From assembly GCA_015490795.1 (NCBI GenBank), contig WFXD01000024.1:1-43677 (forward strand): a stretch of 43,677 nt of DNA. The letters run 5' to 3'. Made by a program: the position numbers and the translations under genes. This stretch comes from Gammaproteobacteria bacterium. GTDB lineage: Bacteria > Pseudomonadota > Gammaproteobacteria > Chromatiales > Chromatiaceae. The notes under the pieces were generated by a model. It did no database searches. It was not told where the DNA came from and saw only the letters and a program-made list of their open reading frames with translations. Below are positions 25,244 to 33,632 of the stretch, piece after piece. Within the stretch, counting starts at the first letter, position 1. Every line of letters starts with the position of its first letter.

Positions 25244-25253
25244 CCTCCTTCAT
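25244..25253. repeat. Target-site duplication of the DruA-IS4 element, left copy
   Basis: CCTCCTTCAT here is repeated at 27774-27783. Two extra T bases separate it from the terminal repeat on this side. Confidence 0.85.
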
Positions 25254-25255
25254 TT

Positions 25256-27773
25256 CAATGGCATTAACTTAAAAACAAAATCGCCACAAATTTAGCTAAT
25301 TACTGCGCAACGCATTGAAACATATGCACTTTAAGCCTCCCGATCTTCAGATGCTTTTATGATTTGACTATATTTCGTCATTATGAGAACATACCAGTGG
25401 TTATCTTCAGCTTGACAGGTATGGCTCAAAATGAGCAAAAAAGTTTCAAAACCGTTGACCCTTTCAGGGCGGTATTTTTCTAAAAAAGAGATTATTGTCA
25501 TCCAAAAAACCGTCAGCTCATTTCCCAACCTGAGTATGACAGAGCTAGTGCAAACCATCTGTGAGCATCTGGGCTGGACGACCGCTACAGGCAGAAATAA
25601 AACCAATTCGTGTATCAAGGCACTGGAGAAACTCGATACGCTTGGGCTTATCCAACTACCAGAAAAGCGTCCACAAAAAACGAGGGAAACTAAAAAAATC
25701 ACCTGGTCCAAGAAAACCGATATGCCTGCACCCGTGGACTGCACGCTAGATGAACTGGGTACGATCAAGTGCCAACTGGTCACCACAAAAGCCGATATTA
25801 CGTTGTGGAATGAATATGTTGATCGCTATCATTACCTGAAATACAAACATCCCATTGCTTGTGCCTTAAAATACTTCATTACCGCAGAAACAGCAGAAAA
25901 ATTGACAACAGTGGGATGCCTGCTATTTTCAGGTGCTGTCTGGCACCTGGCTGACCGAGATCAATGGATTGGTTGGAATAAGCAAGACCGTGAACAACGT
26001 TCAAACCTAGTCATTAATAATTCGCGCTTTTTAATTTTTCCATGGGTCAATGTCCCCAATCTTGCTAGCAAAGCATTGTCGACGGTAACCCGACATATTC
26101 AAGATGACTGGCAGGCCATTCATGCCTATCGCCCAGTATTGATTGAGACGTTTGTGGATGACAGCCGTTATTCTGGGGCATGCTATCAAGCCAGCAATTG
26201 GCAGCAGATTGGCAAAACCAGCGGCAAAGCCTGGAAGGGAAAGAATGAAAGCAATGAAGATAATGAAGATCAAGCAAGCAGCATTAAATCCATTTTTATG
26301 TTGCCACTACAAGCCAACTTTAAAGCCGTTCTGAAAAATCAAAAAGCAACTGACCAGCCCACCAATACCGATGAGAAATTCATACTACTATGGGGCAAGG
26401 TCGTTCACATCCTATCCGATGTTGCACAGACCTTTGACCAGAAATGGATGCAGCGCAAACGAACCATCGATTCCCTGCTGTTAGTGTTTTTGATCTTTCG
26501 CCTGGTATTTTCAAAAAACAGCCAAGGCTACGGCACAACACTTGAGGACTTCTGGGCCAACTGTCACCGTATGAAGTTCCCTCTACCACAGAAGAAGCCA
26601 GTTTCTGCCGCTGCATTTACCGAAGCCAGAAAGAAGCTTGATGAGAATATCTTTAAAGTATTGAACGAGAGGATAATAGTTGTCTACCAACATGAAGACG
26701 ACACACAATATCGCTGGTTCAACCATCGACTGTTTGCCGTTGATGGTGCCAAGCTCAATCTGCCACGACCATTAATTGATTGGGGTTATAAAACGCCATC
26801 AGAGAGTGCCCACTATCCACAAGGACTACTCAGCTGCTTATATCAACTGAAATCCAAAATCCCCTATGATTTTGATTTGGTAAATCATGGCAATGAGCGT
26901 CAGTGTGCACTAGCACATCTGGCAACACTCAGTGAGAATGATGTTGTTGTTTATGATCGCGGCTATTTTTCTTATGCAATGCTGTATTACCACATCCAAT
27001 CGGGCATACATCCGATTTTTCGATTACAAAAGAGCACCTATACGGCCATAAATGATTTTCGCAACAGCCCATTAGTCGATCAGATCATTCAGTTATCACC
27101 CTCAAAAGAAACGCAACGTGAAATCAAAAAACAATATCCTTCCATAATATTCACCCCTTTAAAGATCCGGTTGGTGAAATATATCATTGCGGGTGAAACC
27201 TACTGCATTGGCACGACACTGATGGAACAACAGTACACACGGGATGACTTTAAATCCGTTTATCATGCACGATGGGGTATTGAAGAGCTGTACAAGGTAA
27301 GTAAGAACATGATTGTCGTAGATGATTTTCATGGACGAGGGGAACGCACAGTAAAGCAAGAAGTATTCGCTCACTTCGTATTAATCACCATGAGTCGGTT
27401 ATGTGCCAATGAATCAGAAAACATTTTGGCTAGATTGTTCAGTCCACTTGATAGAGAAAAGAAATCGTCACCAAAAATACAGGTCAACTTTAAAAACACA
27501 TTGGCGACCATATCGAGGCATTTAGAGGAAATAATGTTTGTGCCTGCACGCTGTATTAGCACAGTGATGGATGAAATAATTAATTCCGTCTCAAGGCACC
27601 GCCAGAAGATTCGGCCGGGCCGATCATATGAAAGAAAATCAATGGCACCGGAAAGCAAATGGCGGGGATGCAAAGCAAAAGCCTGAGATCCAGATGTTTT
27701 TTGGATATTGATTGTCAGTGGTTTTTTGTTTTTTATTAACCGAATGGCAGTGTTTTTTAAGTTAATGCCATTG
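25256..27773 (+). mobile_element. Insertion sequence with DruA-IS4 fusion transposase, about 2.5 kb
   Basis: The left end (25256) and the inverted right end (27773) both read CAATGGCATTAACTTAAAA and stay matched for about 20 bases. The flanks carry the 10-bp direct repeat CCTCCTTCAT, within the 9-13 bp range usual for IS4-type elements. One gene fills the element (25431-27686). It sits inside a YbjQ-family gene, and the terminal repeat supplies a premature stop to the upstream fragment. The intact ends and full-length transposase suggest a recent insertion. Confidence 0.92.
25431..27686 (+). CDS. IS4-type DDE transposase fused to an N-terminal DruA-like (DUF4338) domain
   Basis: A 751-residue protein. 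Residues 1-95 are a small basic, winged-helix-like region (SMTELVQTICEHLGW). Residues about 115-270 match DUF4338/DruA: YHYLKYKHPIACALKYFI, NLVINNSRFLIFPWVNVPNL, PVLIETFVDDSRYSGACY. Residues about 340-690 form an IS4 transposase: Asp438 (FAVDGAKLNLPR), Asp509 (VVYDRGYFS) and Glu618 in an exact Y-2-R-3-E-6-K signature (Tyr611, Arg614, Glu618, Lys625). The DDE part should catalyse transposition. DUF4338 is best known from the Druantia antiphage system, but here it is clearly part of a transposable element. No strong ribosome site precedes the ATG at 25431. Confidence 0.88.
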   Translation: MSKKVSKPLTLSGRYFSKKEIIVIQKTVSSFPNLSMTELVQTICEHLGWTTATGRNKTNSCIKALEKLDTLGLIQLPEKRPQKTRETKKITWSKKTDMPAPVDCTLDELGTIKCQLVTTKADITLWNEYVDRYHYLKYKHPIACALKYFITAETAEKLTTVGCLLFSGAVWHLADRDQWIGWNKQDREQRSNLVINNSRFLIFPWVNVPNLASKALSTVTRHIQDDWQAIHAYRPVLIETFVDDSRYSGACYQASNWQQIGKTSGKAWKGKNESNEDNEDQASSIKSIFMLPLQANFKAVLKNQKATDQPTNTDEKFILLWGKVVHILSDVAQTFDQKWMQRKRTIDSLLLVFLIFRLVFSKNSQGYGTTLEDFWANCHRMKFPLPQKKPVSAAAFTEARKKLDENIFKVLNERIIVVYQHEDDTQYRWFNHRLFAVDGAKLNLPRPLIDWGYKTPSESAHYPQGLLSCLYQLKSKIPYDFDLVNHGNERQCALAHLATLSENDVVVYDRGYFSYAMLYYHIQSGIHPIFRLQKSTYTAINDFRNSPLVDQIIQLSPSKETQREIKKQYPSIIFTPLKIRLVKYIIAGETYCIGTTLMEQQYTRDDFKSVYHARWGIEELYKVSKNMIVVDDFHGRGERTVKQEVFAHFVLITMSRLCANESENILARLFSPLDREKKSSPKIQVNFKNTLATISRHLEEIMFVPARCISTVMDEIINSVSRHRQKIRPGRSYERKSMAPESKWRGCKAKA

Positions 27774-27783
27774 CCTCCTTCAT
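27774..27783. repeat. Target-site duplication of the DruA-IS4 element, right copy
   Basis: CCTCCTTCAT directly abuts the right terminal repeat ending at 27773 and matches 25244-25253. Confidence 0.85.
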
Positions 27784-28086
27784 CCGCAGGATGGCCTCAC
27801 GGCGCGCCCGATCCAGCAGCGACTCATAGGCCGTCACACGCCCACCGATCAGATTGCGCAGCCCGGCAACAAACCGCTTGAAATAGTCAACCGATATCAC
27901 AACGCTGCCACTGACCAGCTCAACATCAACTGCTTTGGTCAGCGGTGGGAATTTTGTCGCAACAGCCGGAATATCCCGCAGCCCTTTTTCACGCTGGATA
28001 ATGGACCGGTAGTGCCGCAACTCAGCATGCCGGCCAAAGCCATAGCCCAATGCCAACAGCAGCAGAAAGATGATCAGATCAACCAT
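27774..28086 (-). pseudogene. 5' part of IS-split YbjQ-like membrane protein
   Basis: The reading frame from ATG 28086 gives an N-terminal transmembrane helix (VDLIIFLLLLALGYGFG) and the first half of a YbjQ-like domain (ELVSGSVVISVDYFKRF...RREAILRMKE). It then runs into the IS terminal repeat and stops at 27757 after a few foreign residues (AMALT). The missing half lies at 25077-25243. Joined, the protein is 159 residues and in frame. It follows the intact YbjQ gene by 5 bp and preceded the M48 protease, so the three formed one operon. Confidence 0.9.
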
Positions 28087-28091
28087 GGCCG

Positions 28092-28406
28092 TTACTCCAG
28101 CACAACAGCTGTGCCGTAGGCAAACAGCTCTGCCGCGCCTGCTGCGACGCTGGAGGTCGAGAAGCGCACATTGAGCACCGCATTGGCGCCGACCGCCTCG
28201 GCCTGTTGAATCATGCGCTCCATCGCCTCTTCGCGTGACTCCTGCAGCAACTCGGTGTAGCCCTTCAGCTCACCACCAAAGATATTTTTCAGACCCGCCA
28301 TAATATCCCGCCCAAGGTGCTTGGCCCTTACCGAACTGCCCTGCACCAGCCCAAGATGCTTGGTTATCCGTTTACCTGGAATGATCTCTATATTTGTCAC
28401 TAGCAT
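28092..28406 (-). CDS. YbjQ/UPF0145 family protein
   Basis: A 104-residue soluble protein of the YbjQ (heavy-metal-binding domain-like) family: IIPGKRITKHLGLVQGSSVRAKHLGRD, split here as IIPGKRITKHLGLVQG and SSVRAKHLGRD; then ESREEAMERMIQQAEAVGAN and AVLNVRFSTSSVAAGAAEL. The fold is a pentameric ring in known members; the molecular function is unknown. It has no signal or membrane segment and was the first gene of the operon now broken by the IS downstream. Confidence 0.88.
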   Translation of the reverse strand: MLVTNIEIIPGKRITKHLGLVQGSSVRAKHLGRDIMAGLKNIFGGELKGYTELLQESREEAMERMIQQAEAVGANAVLNVRFSTSSVAAGAAELFAYGTAVVLE

Positions 28407-28779
28407 CTATTTATCTCCATTGTTCTATTGCCCGTTCTCTGCTGAAATCATACCGTTGCAGTCCCAAATCATCAGTTGCCCCCATGAGCGCCCTGCCCTG
28501 CAAACAGCTGACAGTAATTCCCGTTCGATCATAACCATCCATAGAACGGGTAGTATGATGAAAGCCCCCGGAAGGGGCGAATCATCACCTCATCATAAGC
28601 CTACCGTACTTACGCAGTAGCCTCGAACTCAAAAGTGTCTGCCCGTAAAACTTTACTTCACATGCAGATAATCCCTGTTCGTATCGCCGATTTCCCTTTC
28701 AAAAACCCAATACAGGATCAGCGTTTATGCGTTCCGCGCTTTTTTAGAACAGTCGGGGCAGACGGGATGAGGTGGCTGA
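28407..28779. other. Intergenic stretch with one small hairpin
   Basis: No convincing gene. GCCCCCGGAAGGGGC at 28563-28577 can fold into a short stem. The positive-strand frame crossing here resembles no protein family. The stretch probably includes leftover flank of the IS4 remnant that follows. Confidence 0.4.
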
Positions 28780-28938
28780 ATATTTACACTTGCCTTCGCT
28801 CAGGCAATGGAATACCTTCCAATGAAGGCTTTTCGCCGTTGCGTGAGACACTACGACGGAAATCACAAGGTCAAGTCATTCAGCTACCTCGACCAACTCC
28901 TCTGCATGGCTTTTGCACAACTGACTTGCAGAGAGTGA
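28780..28938 (+). pseudogene. N-terminal remnant of an IS4-family transposase (DUF4372 type)
   Basis: The plus-strand frame reads FAQAMEYLPMKAFRRCVRHY, then DGNHKVKSFSYLDQLLCMAF and AQLTCRE before a TGA at 28936. This is the conserved DUF4372 N-terminal segment of IS4-type transposases (usual form FAQLMEYLP...CMAFAQLTYRESL). The catalytic core is absent, and neither terminal repeat could be defined. It is a dead fragment unrelated in sequence to the DruA-IS4 element 1 kb away. Confidence 0.75.
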
Positions 28939-29008
28939 CTGTGTCGCTACCGTTACAAATAACCTGTCATTTTGAGAGCGCTAGCGAACAAAATGTCAGG
29001 TTGTTTTG

Positions 29009-29596
29009 TTAGAGGCCATTTGAAAAAGCTGCATATGCTTGAAATGACCCCATTCCAAACCCAACATATGAACAAATGATTAATACAATTGCCATAATAC
29101 GCATTGCTTTACCAAGCGTATCTTTGTCATGCTGAAAATACCCTTGCGAAACATAAGTGAACCCTGTTGCTATAGCTGCACACAAAATCGCCATGACATA
29201 AAATAATAATGAGCTAGGCAAAGCCTTTAAAACAACATCAGGAACATTATTGCTCCATGCCTTACTAAAAAAACCTAATATTGCTACTGCTGCTCCACCA
29301 TTTACTAGCAAGCTACTTTTGAGAGCTGTTTGCCCAGAGAGTATTACGGACTTAAACATTTCAATACTATGCTGGTTATCTATTTCCCATTTTTTTAATT
29401 CATATTCATTTTTTGCTTTATAGTGCTCTAAAGATCTTGCATGCGCATGTTCATGTTCAAGACTAGACAGATTTGCTATTTCTTCCTGTTCTGACAGATA
29501 TTCTGAAAGTGAGTCAATATTGACATTATCACTGCCTTGATTCTTTAGATCAGACAGATCTTGCTTTAATTGACTAATGAATTCTGATACTTCCAT
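29009..29596 (-). CDS. Orphan AT-rich membrane protein with N-terminal coiled coil
   Basis: A 195-residue protein I do not recognise. Residues 1-85 are charged and probably coiled-coil (SEYLSEQEEIANLSSLEHEH); three hydrophobic segments follow at about 96-112, 127-148 and 166-188. The base composition is clearly more AT-rich than the pnp operon beside it, suggesting transfer. It is preceded by the hairpin-rich spacer at 29626-29774 and followed by an IS4 remnant. The architecture resembles small helical membrane effectors of conflict systems, but no signature supports that. Confidence 0.55.
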   Translation of the reverse strand: MEVSEFISQLKQDLSDLKNQGSDNVNIDSLSEYLSEQEEIANLSSLEHEHAHARSLEHYKAKNEYELKKWEIDNQHSIEMFKSVILSGQTALKSSLLVNGGAAVAILGFFSKAWSNNVPDVVLKALPSSLLFYVMAILCAAIATGFTYVSQGYFQHDKDTLGKAMRIMAIVLIICSYVGFGMGSFQAYAAFSNGL

Positions 29597-29625
29597 AAAT
29601 ATTTGCTGGCCTCTAACTCGTGATA

Positions 29626-29774
29626 GATTTTACACATCCCTGTGCAAAATCGGCTCGCAAACGCGACTAAAGCTGTTTGTTTTTTCTGCATTCCTCACTG
29701 GCGCTCCTGATTCCAAAAGAAAACAAACAGCGTTGCCTTAGGCCCCCGCTGCGCTCTCCATAGCGGTCAGCGGG
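29626..29774. other. Hairpin-rich spacer, possible structured RNA
   Basis: Three stems lie in tandem. GATTTTACACA pairs with TGTGCAAAATC around a TCCC loop (29626-29651). GCTGTTTGTTTT pairs with AAAACAAACAGC across a loop of about 30 bases (29672-29731). CCCGCTG pairs with CAGCGGG (29745-29774). The spacer lies between the pnp end and the orphan membrane gene, so it may be pnp's terminator region, a leader of the orphan gene, or the edge of a transferred cassette. Confidence 0.45.
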
Positions 29775-29815
29775 AGCCAAAGACTCCTTCTTTCAGCACA
29801 AACATGACAGGTCGG

Positions 29816-31903
29816 CTAACCCTGCTCAACGCCCTTCATGCTAAGGCGAATCCGGCCCTGTTTATCAACTTCCAGAACCTTGACCTTGACCTTGTCACCT
29901 TCAGAGAGTTTGTCACTCACCTTCTCGACCCGCTCTTCGCAGATTTGTGAGATATGCACCAGGCCATCTTTGCCCGGCAGAATGGTGACAAAGGCGCCAA
30001 AGTCCATCAGGCGGGCAACCTTGCCGTCGTAGATGGCGCCGACCTCAACATCAGCGGTGATCAGCTCGATGCGTTTTTTGGCCTCTTCACCGGCCGCCCG
30101 GTCGACAGAGAATACCTTGACCATGCCATCGTCACTGACATCGATGGTCGCTCCCGTCTCTTCGGTAATGCTGCGAATGGTTACACCGCCCTTGCCGATA
30201 ACATCACGGATTTTGTCCGGGTTGATCTTGATGGAGAGGATGCGCGGGGCATACTCGGACATCTCTTCACGGTGAGTGCCAAGGTTCTTGCTCATCTCAC
30301 CCAGGATGTGCAGGCGACCCTCTCTGGCCTGATCCAGCGCCGCCCCCATGATTTCACGGGTGATGCCCTGGATTTTGATATCCATCTGCAACGCTGTGAT
30401 GCCATCATTGGTGCCGGCTACCTTGAAGTCCATATCACCCAGGTGGTCCTCATCACCCAGGATATCGGTCAGCACCGCAAAGGCGCCCTCATCCTTGATC
30501 AGCCCCATCGCAACACCGGCAACAGGCGCTTTAATGGGTACGCCGGCGTCCATCAGCGCAAGGCTGGTGCCGCAGACGCTGGCCATTGAGCTGGAGCCGT
30601 TGGATTCGGTGATTTCGGATACCACGCGGATTGAGTATGGGAATGTCTCCGCATCGGGCATAACCGCCTGGATACCACGCTTTGCCAGGCGGCCGTGACC
30701 GATCTCGCGCCGTTTGGGGCCGCTCATGAAGCCCGTCTCGCCCACACAGTAGGGGGGGAAGTTGTAGTGCAGCATGAAACGCTCGCGGTACTCACCTTCC
30801 AGTGCATCAATGATCTGGGAGTCGCGCTCGGTGCCCAGTGTGGCAACCACGATTGCCTGGGTCTCTCCACGGGTAAAGAGCGCGGAACCATGGGTACGAT
30901 CCAGTATGGTCGTACGCACTTGAATAGGGCGCACAGTGCGGGTATCACGCCCGTCGATACGCGGCTCGCCTGCCAGGATTCTGGAACGTACCGTGCTCTT
31001 CTCCAGTGCAGAAACAGCATCACGCACCTCTGACTCCGGCAGTGCATCCTCGCCATCACCACAGAGTTTCTCGACGACAGCGGCACGAATCTCGCTCATA
31101 CGATCCTGACGAGCCATCTTGTCTGCAATGGTATAGGCCGCTGTTATATCTGCGGCAGAGATCGCGGCTACCTTTTCAGCAATAGAGGTGTCCTTCTCAG
31201 GCGCAGCCCAGTCCCAGGCGGGATTGCCGGCCTCTGCGGCCAGCTCATTGATGGCCTGAATGGCCACCTGCATCTGCTCGTGTCCAAACAGCACAGCACC
31301 CAGCATCACCTCTTCAGAGAGCTGGTCAGCCTCTGACTCAACCATCAGCACTGCGTTTTCAGTGCCTGCAACAACCAGATCAAGAGCTGAATCAGCCAGC
31401 TCGGATCTGCTGGGGTTAAGCAGGTATTGGCCCTCTTTGTAACCCACACGGGCTGCGCCGATGGGGCCATTGAATGGCATTCCGGAGATAGCCAGCGCGG
31501 CAGATGCGCCAATCAATGCCGGGATATCCGGGTCAATCTCTTTATTCAGGGAGATAACCGTGGCGACCACCTGCACCTCGTTGAGGAAGCCTTTCGGAAA
31601 CAGCGGGCGCAAGGGGCGATCAATAAGACGGCTGGTGAGCGTATCTTTCTCTGTCGGGCGCCCTTCACGGCGGAAAAAACCTCCGGGGATGCGCCCGGCA
31701 GCATAGACCCGCTCTTGATAATTGATGGTCAGAGGGAAAAAATCACGGCCGGGTTGCGCCTCTTTCTTGCCTACTGCTGTCACCAGAACAGTAGTGCCAT
31801 CAATGTCTACGAGGACAGCACCATCTGCTTGACGGGCAATCTCACCCGTCTCCATGGTGACCTTGTGGGCACCGAACTGAAACTCTTTTTTAATCTGGGT
31901 CAC
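29816..31903 (-). CDS. pnp: Polynucleotide phosphorylase
   Basis: A 695-residue 3'-5' phosphorolytic exoribonuclease of the RNA degradosome. It has two RNase PH-like cores (about 1-220 and 310-545, with [20 protein letters not shown] and [20 protein letters not shown]), a KH domain near 555-610 ([13 protein letters not shown]), and an S1 domain near 620-690 ([20 protein letters not shown]). All domains are intact. It follows rpsO by 26 bp as in most Gammaproteobacteria, and ends the rimP-to-pnp operon. Confidence 0.97.
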   Translation of the reverse strand: MTQIKKEFQFGAHKVTMETGEIARQADGAVLVDIDGTTVLVTAVGKKEAQPGRDFFPLTINYQERVYAAGRIPGGFFRREGRPTEKDTLTSRLIDRPLRPLFPKGFLNEVQVVATVISLNKEIDPDIPALIGASAALAISGMPFNGPIGAARVGYKEGQYLLNPSRSELADSALDLVVAGTENAVLMVESEADQLSEEVMLGAVLFGHEQMQVAIQAINELAAEAGNPAWDWAAPEKDTSIAEKVAAISAADITAAYTIADKMARQDRMSEIRAAVVEKLCGDGEDALPESEVRDAVSALEKSTVRSRILAGEPRIDGRDTRTVRPIQVRTTILDRTHGSALFTRGETQAIVVATLGTERDSQIIDALEGEYRERFMLHYNFPPYCVGETGFMSGPKRREIGHGRLAKRGIQAVMPDAETFPYSIRVVSEITESNGSSSMASVCGTSLALMDAGVPIKAPVAGVAMGLIKDEGAFAVLTDILGDEDHLGDMDFKVAGTNDGITALQMDIKIQGITREIMGAALDQAREGRLHILGEMSKNLGTHREEMSEYAPRILSIKINPDKIRDVIGKGGVTIRSITEETGATIDVSDDGMVKVFSVDRAAGEEAKKRIELITADVEVGAIYDGKVARLMDFGAFVTILPGKDGLVHISQICEERVEKVSDKLSEGDKVKVKVLEVDKQGRIRLSMKGVEQG

Positions 31904-31929
31904 TATATGATCCTCAGTAAAATAGTCGA

Positions 31930-32199
31930 TTAACGGCGTAAGCCAAGACGGGAAATCAGTGTGCGATAACGCTCAAGATCTTTCTCTTTGAGGTAATCCA
32001 GCAGCTTGCGCCGTGAATTAACCATGCGTACCAGACCGCGGCGGGAGTGGTGGTCGTGCTTGTGATCAGCAAAATGCCCGGAGAGCTGGTTGATACGATT
32101 TGTCAGCAGCGCGGCCTGAACCTCTGGCGAGCCTGTGTCGCCTTCGCCACGCTGATACTCTTTTATGATTGCACTCTTCTCTTCTGCGCTCATTGTCAT
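31930..32199 (-). CDS. rpsO: 30S ribosomal protein S15
   Basis: An 89-residue primary 16S rRNA-binding protein with the signature [19 protein letters not shown] and the [11 protein letters not shown] motif. GGAAGG nine bases before ATG 32199 supports that start over the internal ATG at 32193. An intergenic hairpin at 32297-32327 lies between truB and this gene. Confidence 0.97.
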   Translation of the reverse strand: MTMSAEEKSAIIKEYQRGEGDTGSPEVQAALLTNRINQLSGHFADHKHDHHSRRGLVRMVNSRRKLLDYLKEKDLERYRTLISRLGLRR

Positions 32200-32296
32200 G
32201 GGAAATTACCTTCCAGTTTACGTTGAAAAATGGCCTTTTGGCCGGGAGCCTCCCCAACAATGAGTTCAGGGAGACGTTGTAAAAATTTACATCTAT

Positions 32297-32327
32297 CAAG
32301 AGCTTGCACCATGCACGTGCAAGCTCT
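32297..32327 (-). promoter_or_regulatory. Strong hairpin between truB and rpsO
   Basis: AAGAGCTTGCAC and GTGCAAGCTCTT form a perfect 12-bp stem around a 7-base loop. It starts 15 bases after the truB stop on the minus strand. The T-rich tract begins several bases after the stem rather than immediately, so it may be an attenuator, an RNase III processing site or a partial terminator ahead of rpsO. Confidence 0.6.
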
Positions 32328-32341
32328 TGCAATATTCAAGG

Positions 32342-33256
32342 TTACATCAATCGCTTGGGTGCGACTTTACCATCATCCTGTATCTGGCCTACACCAATAA
32401 ATCGGGTTTTATCCGCATAGAGCCGCACCCAGCCCTCTGTTGGCGCTTGCGGCACCAATACGGCCTGCCCCTGCTGCAGGTAGAAGGCGGCATCGGCTGT
32501 CAGCTGGATCTCCGGCCAGTCCGCTATGGCGCTCTCCGTGGGCAGCAGCAGTTGATCCAGCGCATCCATCCCCTGCTCTGCGGTTGATTCGATAACGGCC
32601 ATATCGACCATGCCGGTTATGCCAAATGGCCCCACTTCGGTACGCCGTAATGCGCAGACATGCGCACCACAGCCCAGCTGTTCGCCAATATCCTCTGCCA
32701 GGGTTCGAATATAGGTGCCTTTTGAGCATTTCACATCCAGCTCAAACTCTGGCAGGTCAGCGGACAGCAGGGCGATTTCATGGATGGTCACCGTGCGCAG
32801 TTCGCGCTCTACCTCTATGCCTTTGCGCGCCAGTTTGTAGAGTCGCTCGCCCTTGTGCTTCAGTGCTGAGTACATCGGTGGCAGCTGTTGAATCTCTCCG
32901 GAGAATGCCTTTAATACTGCATTGATATCCTGCTCGGTGACGCCATCACTGGGGCGGCTCTCCAGGATTTCACCTTCGGCATCAGCCGTTGTCGTGGTGA
33001 TGCCCAGCCTTACCTTTACCTGGTAGCGTTTGTTGGCATCCAGCAGGAAGGCTGAGATCTTGGTGGCCGCACCAAAGCAGATGGGCAGGAGGCCGCTTGC
33101 CAGCGGATCGAGGCTGCCCGTATGGCCCGCCTTGCGCGCACGAAAGATGTTTTTCACCTGCTGTAACGCAGCATTCGAGGATGCGCCCAGGGGCTTGTCC
33201 AGCAACAGGATGCCCTGAACATTCCGTCCCCGTGATTTTTGTTGTCGGCGACCCAT
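32342..33256 (-). CDS. truB: tRNA pseudouridine(55) synthase
   Basis: A 304-residue enzyme that isomerises U55 in the T-loop of elongator tRNAs. Catalytic Asp50 is in GHTGSLDPLASGLL, with the YQVKVRLG and GTYIRTLAEDIG motifs and a C-terminal PUA-like domain (about 235-300). It overlaps rbfA by one base at 33256. Confidence 0.96.
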   Translation of the reverse strand: MGRRQQKSRGRNVQGILLLDKPLGASSNAALQQVKNIFRARKAGHTGSLDPLASGLLPICFGAATKISAFLLDANKRYQVKVRLGITTTTADAEGEILESRPSDGVTEQDINAVLKAFSGEIQQLPPMYSALKHKGERLYKLARKGIEVERELRTVTIHEIALLSADLPEFELDVKCSKGTYIRTLAEDIGEQLGCGAHVCALRRTEVGPFGITGMVDMAVIESTAEQGMDALDQLLLPTESAIADWPEIQLTADAAFYLQQGQAVLVPQAPTEGWVRLYADKTRFIGVGQIQDDGKVAPKRLM

Positions 33257-33630
33257 TACTCTTCCTGGTGTTTTGCCTGATCTGCCTCTACCGCCTCTTC
33301 AATCACCATCGAGAGGTGGGCGCCATGTTCAATGGAGTCGTCATAGACGAACTTTAGCTGCGGGATGGTTCTCAGCTTCATTCGGCGCCCAAGTTCACGG
33401 CGCAGGAATGAGGCGCTTTTATTCATGATTTGCGTGGTAGTCAGATGGTCACTCTCACTGCCCATGGTGGTGAAAAAGACCTTGGCGTGTGAAAAATCAC
33501 GCACCACGCGCACCTCCTGAATCGTCACCATTCCCAGGCGTGGATCTTTAAGGTCATCACGCACCAGAACCGACAGTTCACGCTGCATCTGCGACCCAAC
33601 GCGCTCTGTTCTGCTGAATTCTCGAGCCAT
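33256..33630 (-). CDS. rbfA: Ribosome-binding factor A
   Basis: A 124-residue KH-like ribosome assembly factor needed for 16S rRNA 5'-end maturation. The N-terminus is REFSRTERVGSQMQRELS; the core has DPRLGMVTIQEVRVVRDFSHAKVFF (given here as DPRLGMVTIQEVRV and RDFSHAKVFF). It starts 2 bp after the infB stop and overlaps truB by one base. Confidence 0.96.
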   Translation of the reverse strand: MAREFSRTERVGSQMQRELSVLVRDDLKDPRLGMVTIQEVRVVRDFSHAKVFFTTMGSESDHLTTTQIMNKSASFLRRELGRRMKLRTIPQLKFVYDDSIEHGAHLSMVIEEAVEADQAKHQEE

Positions 33631-33632
33631 GT

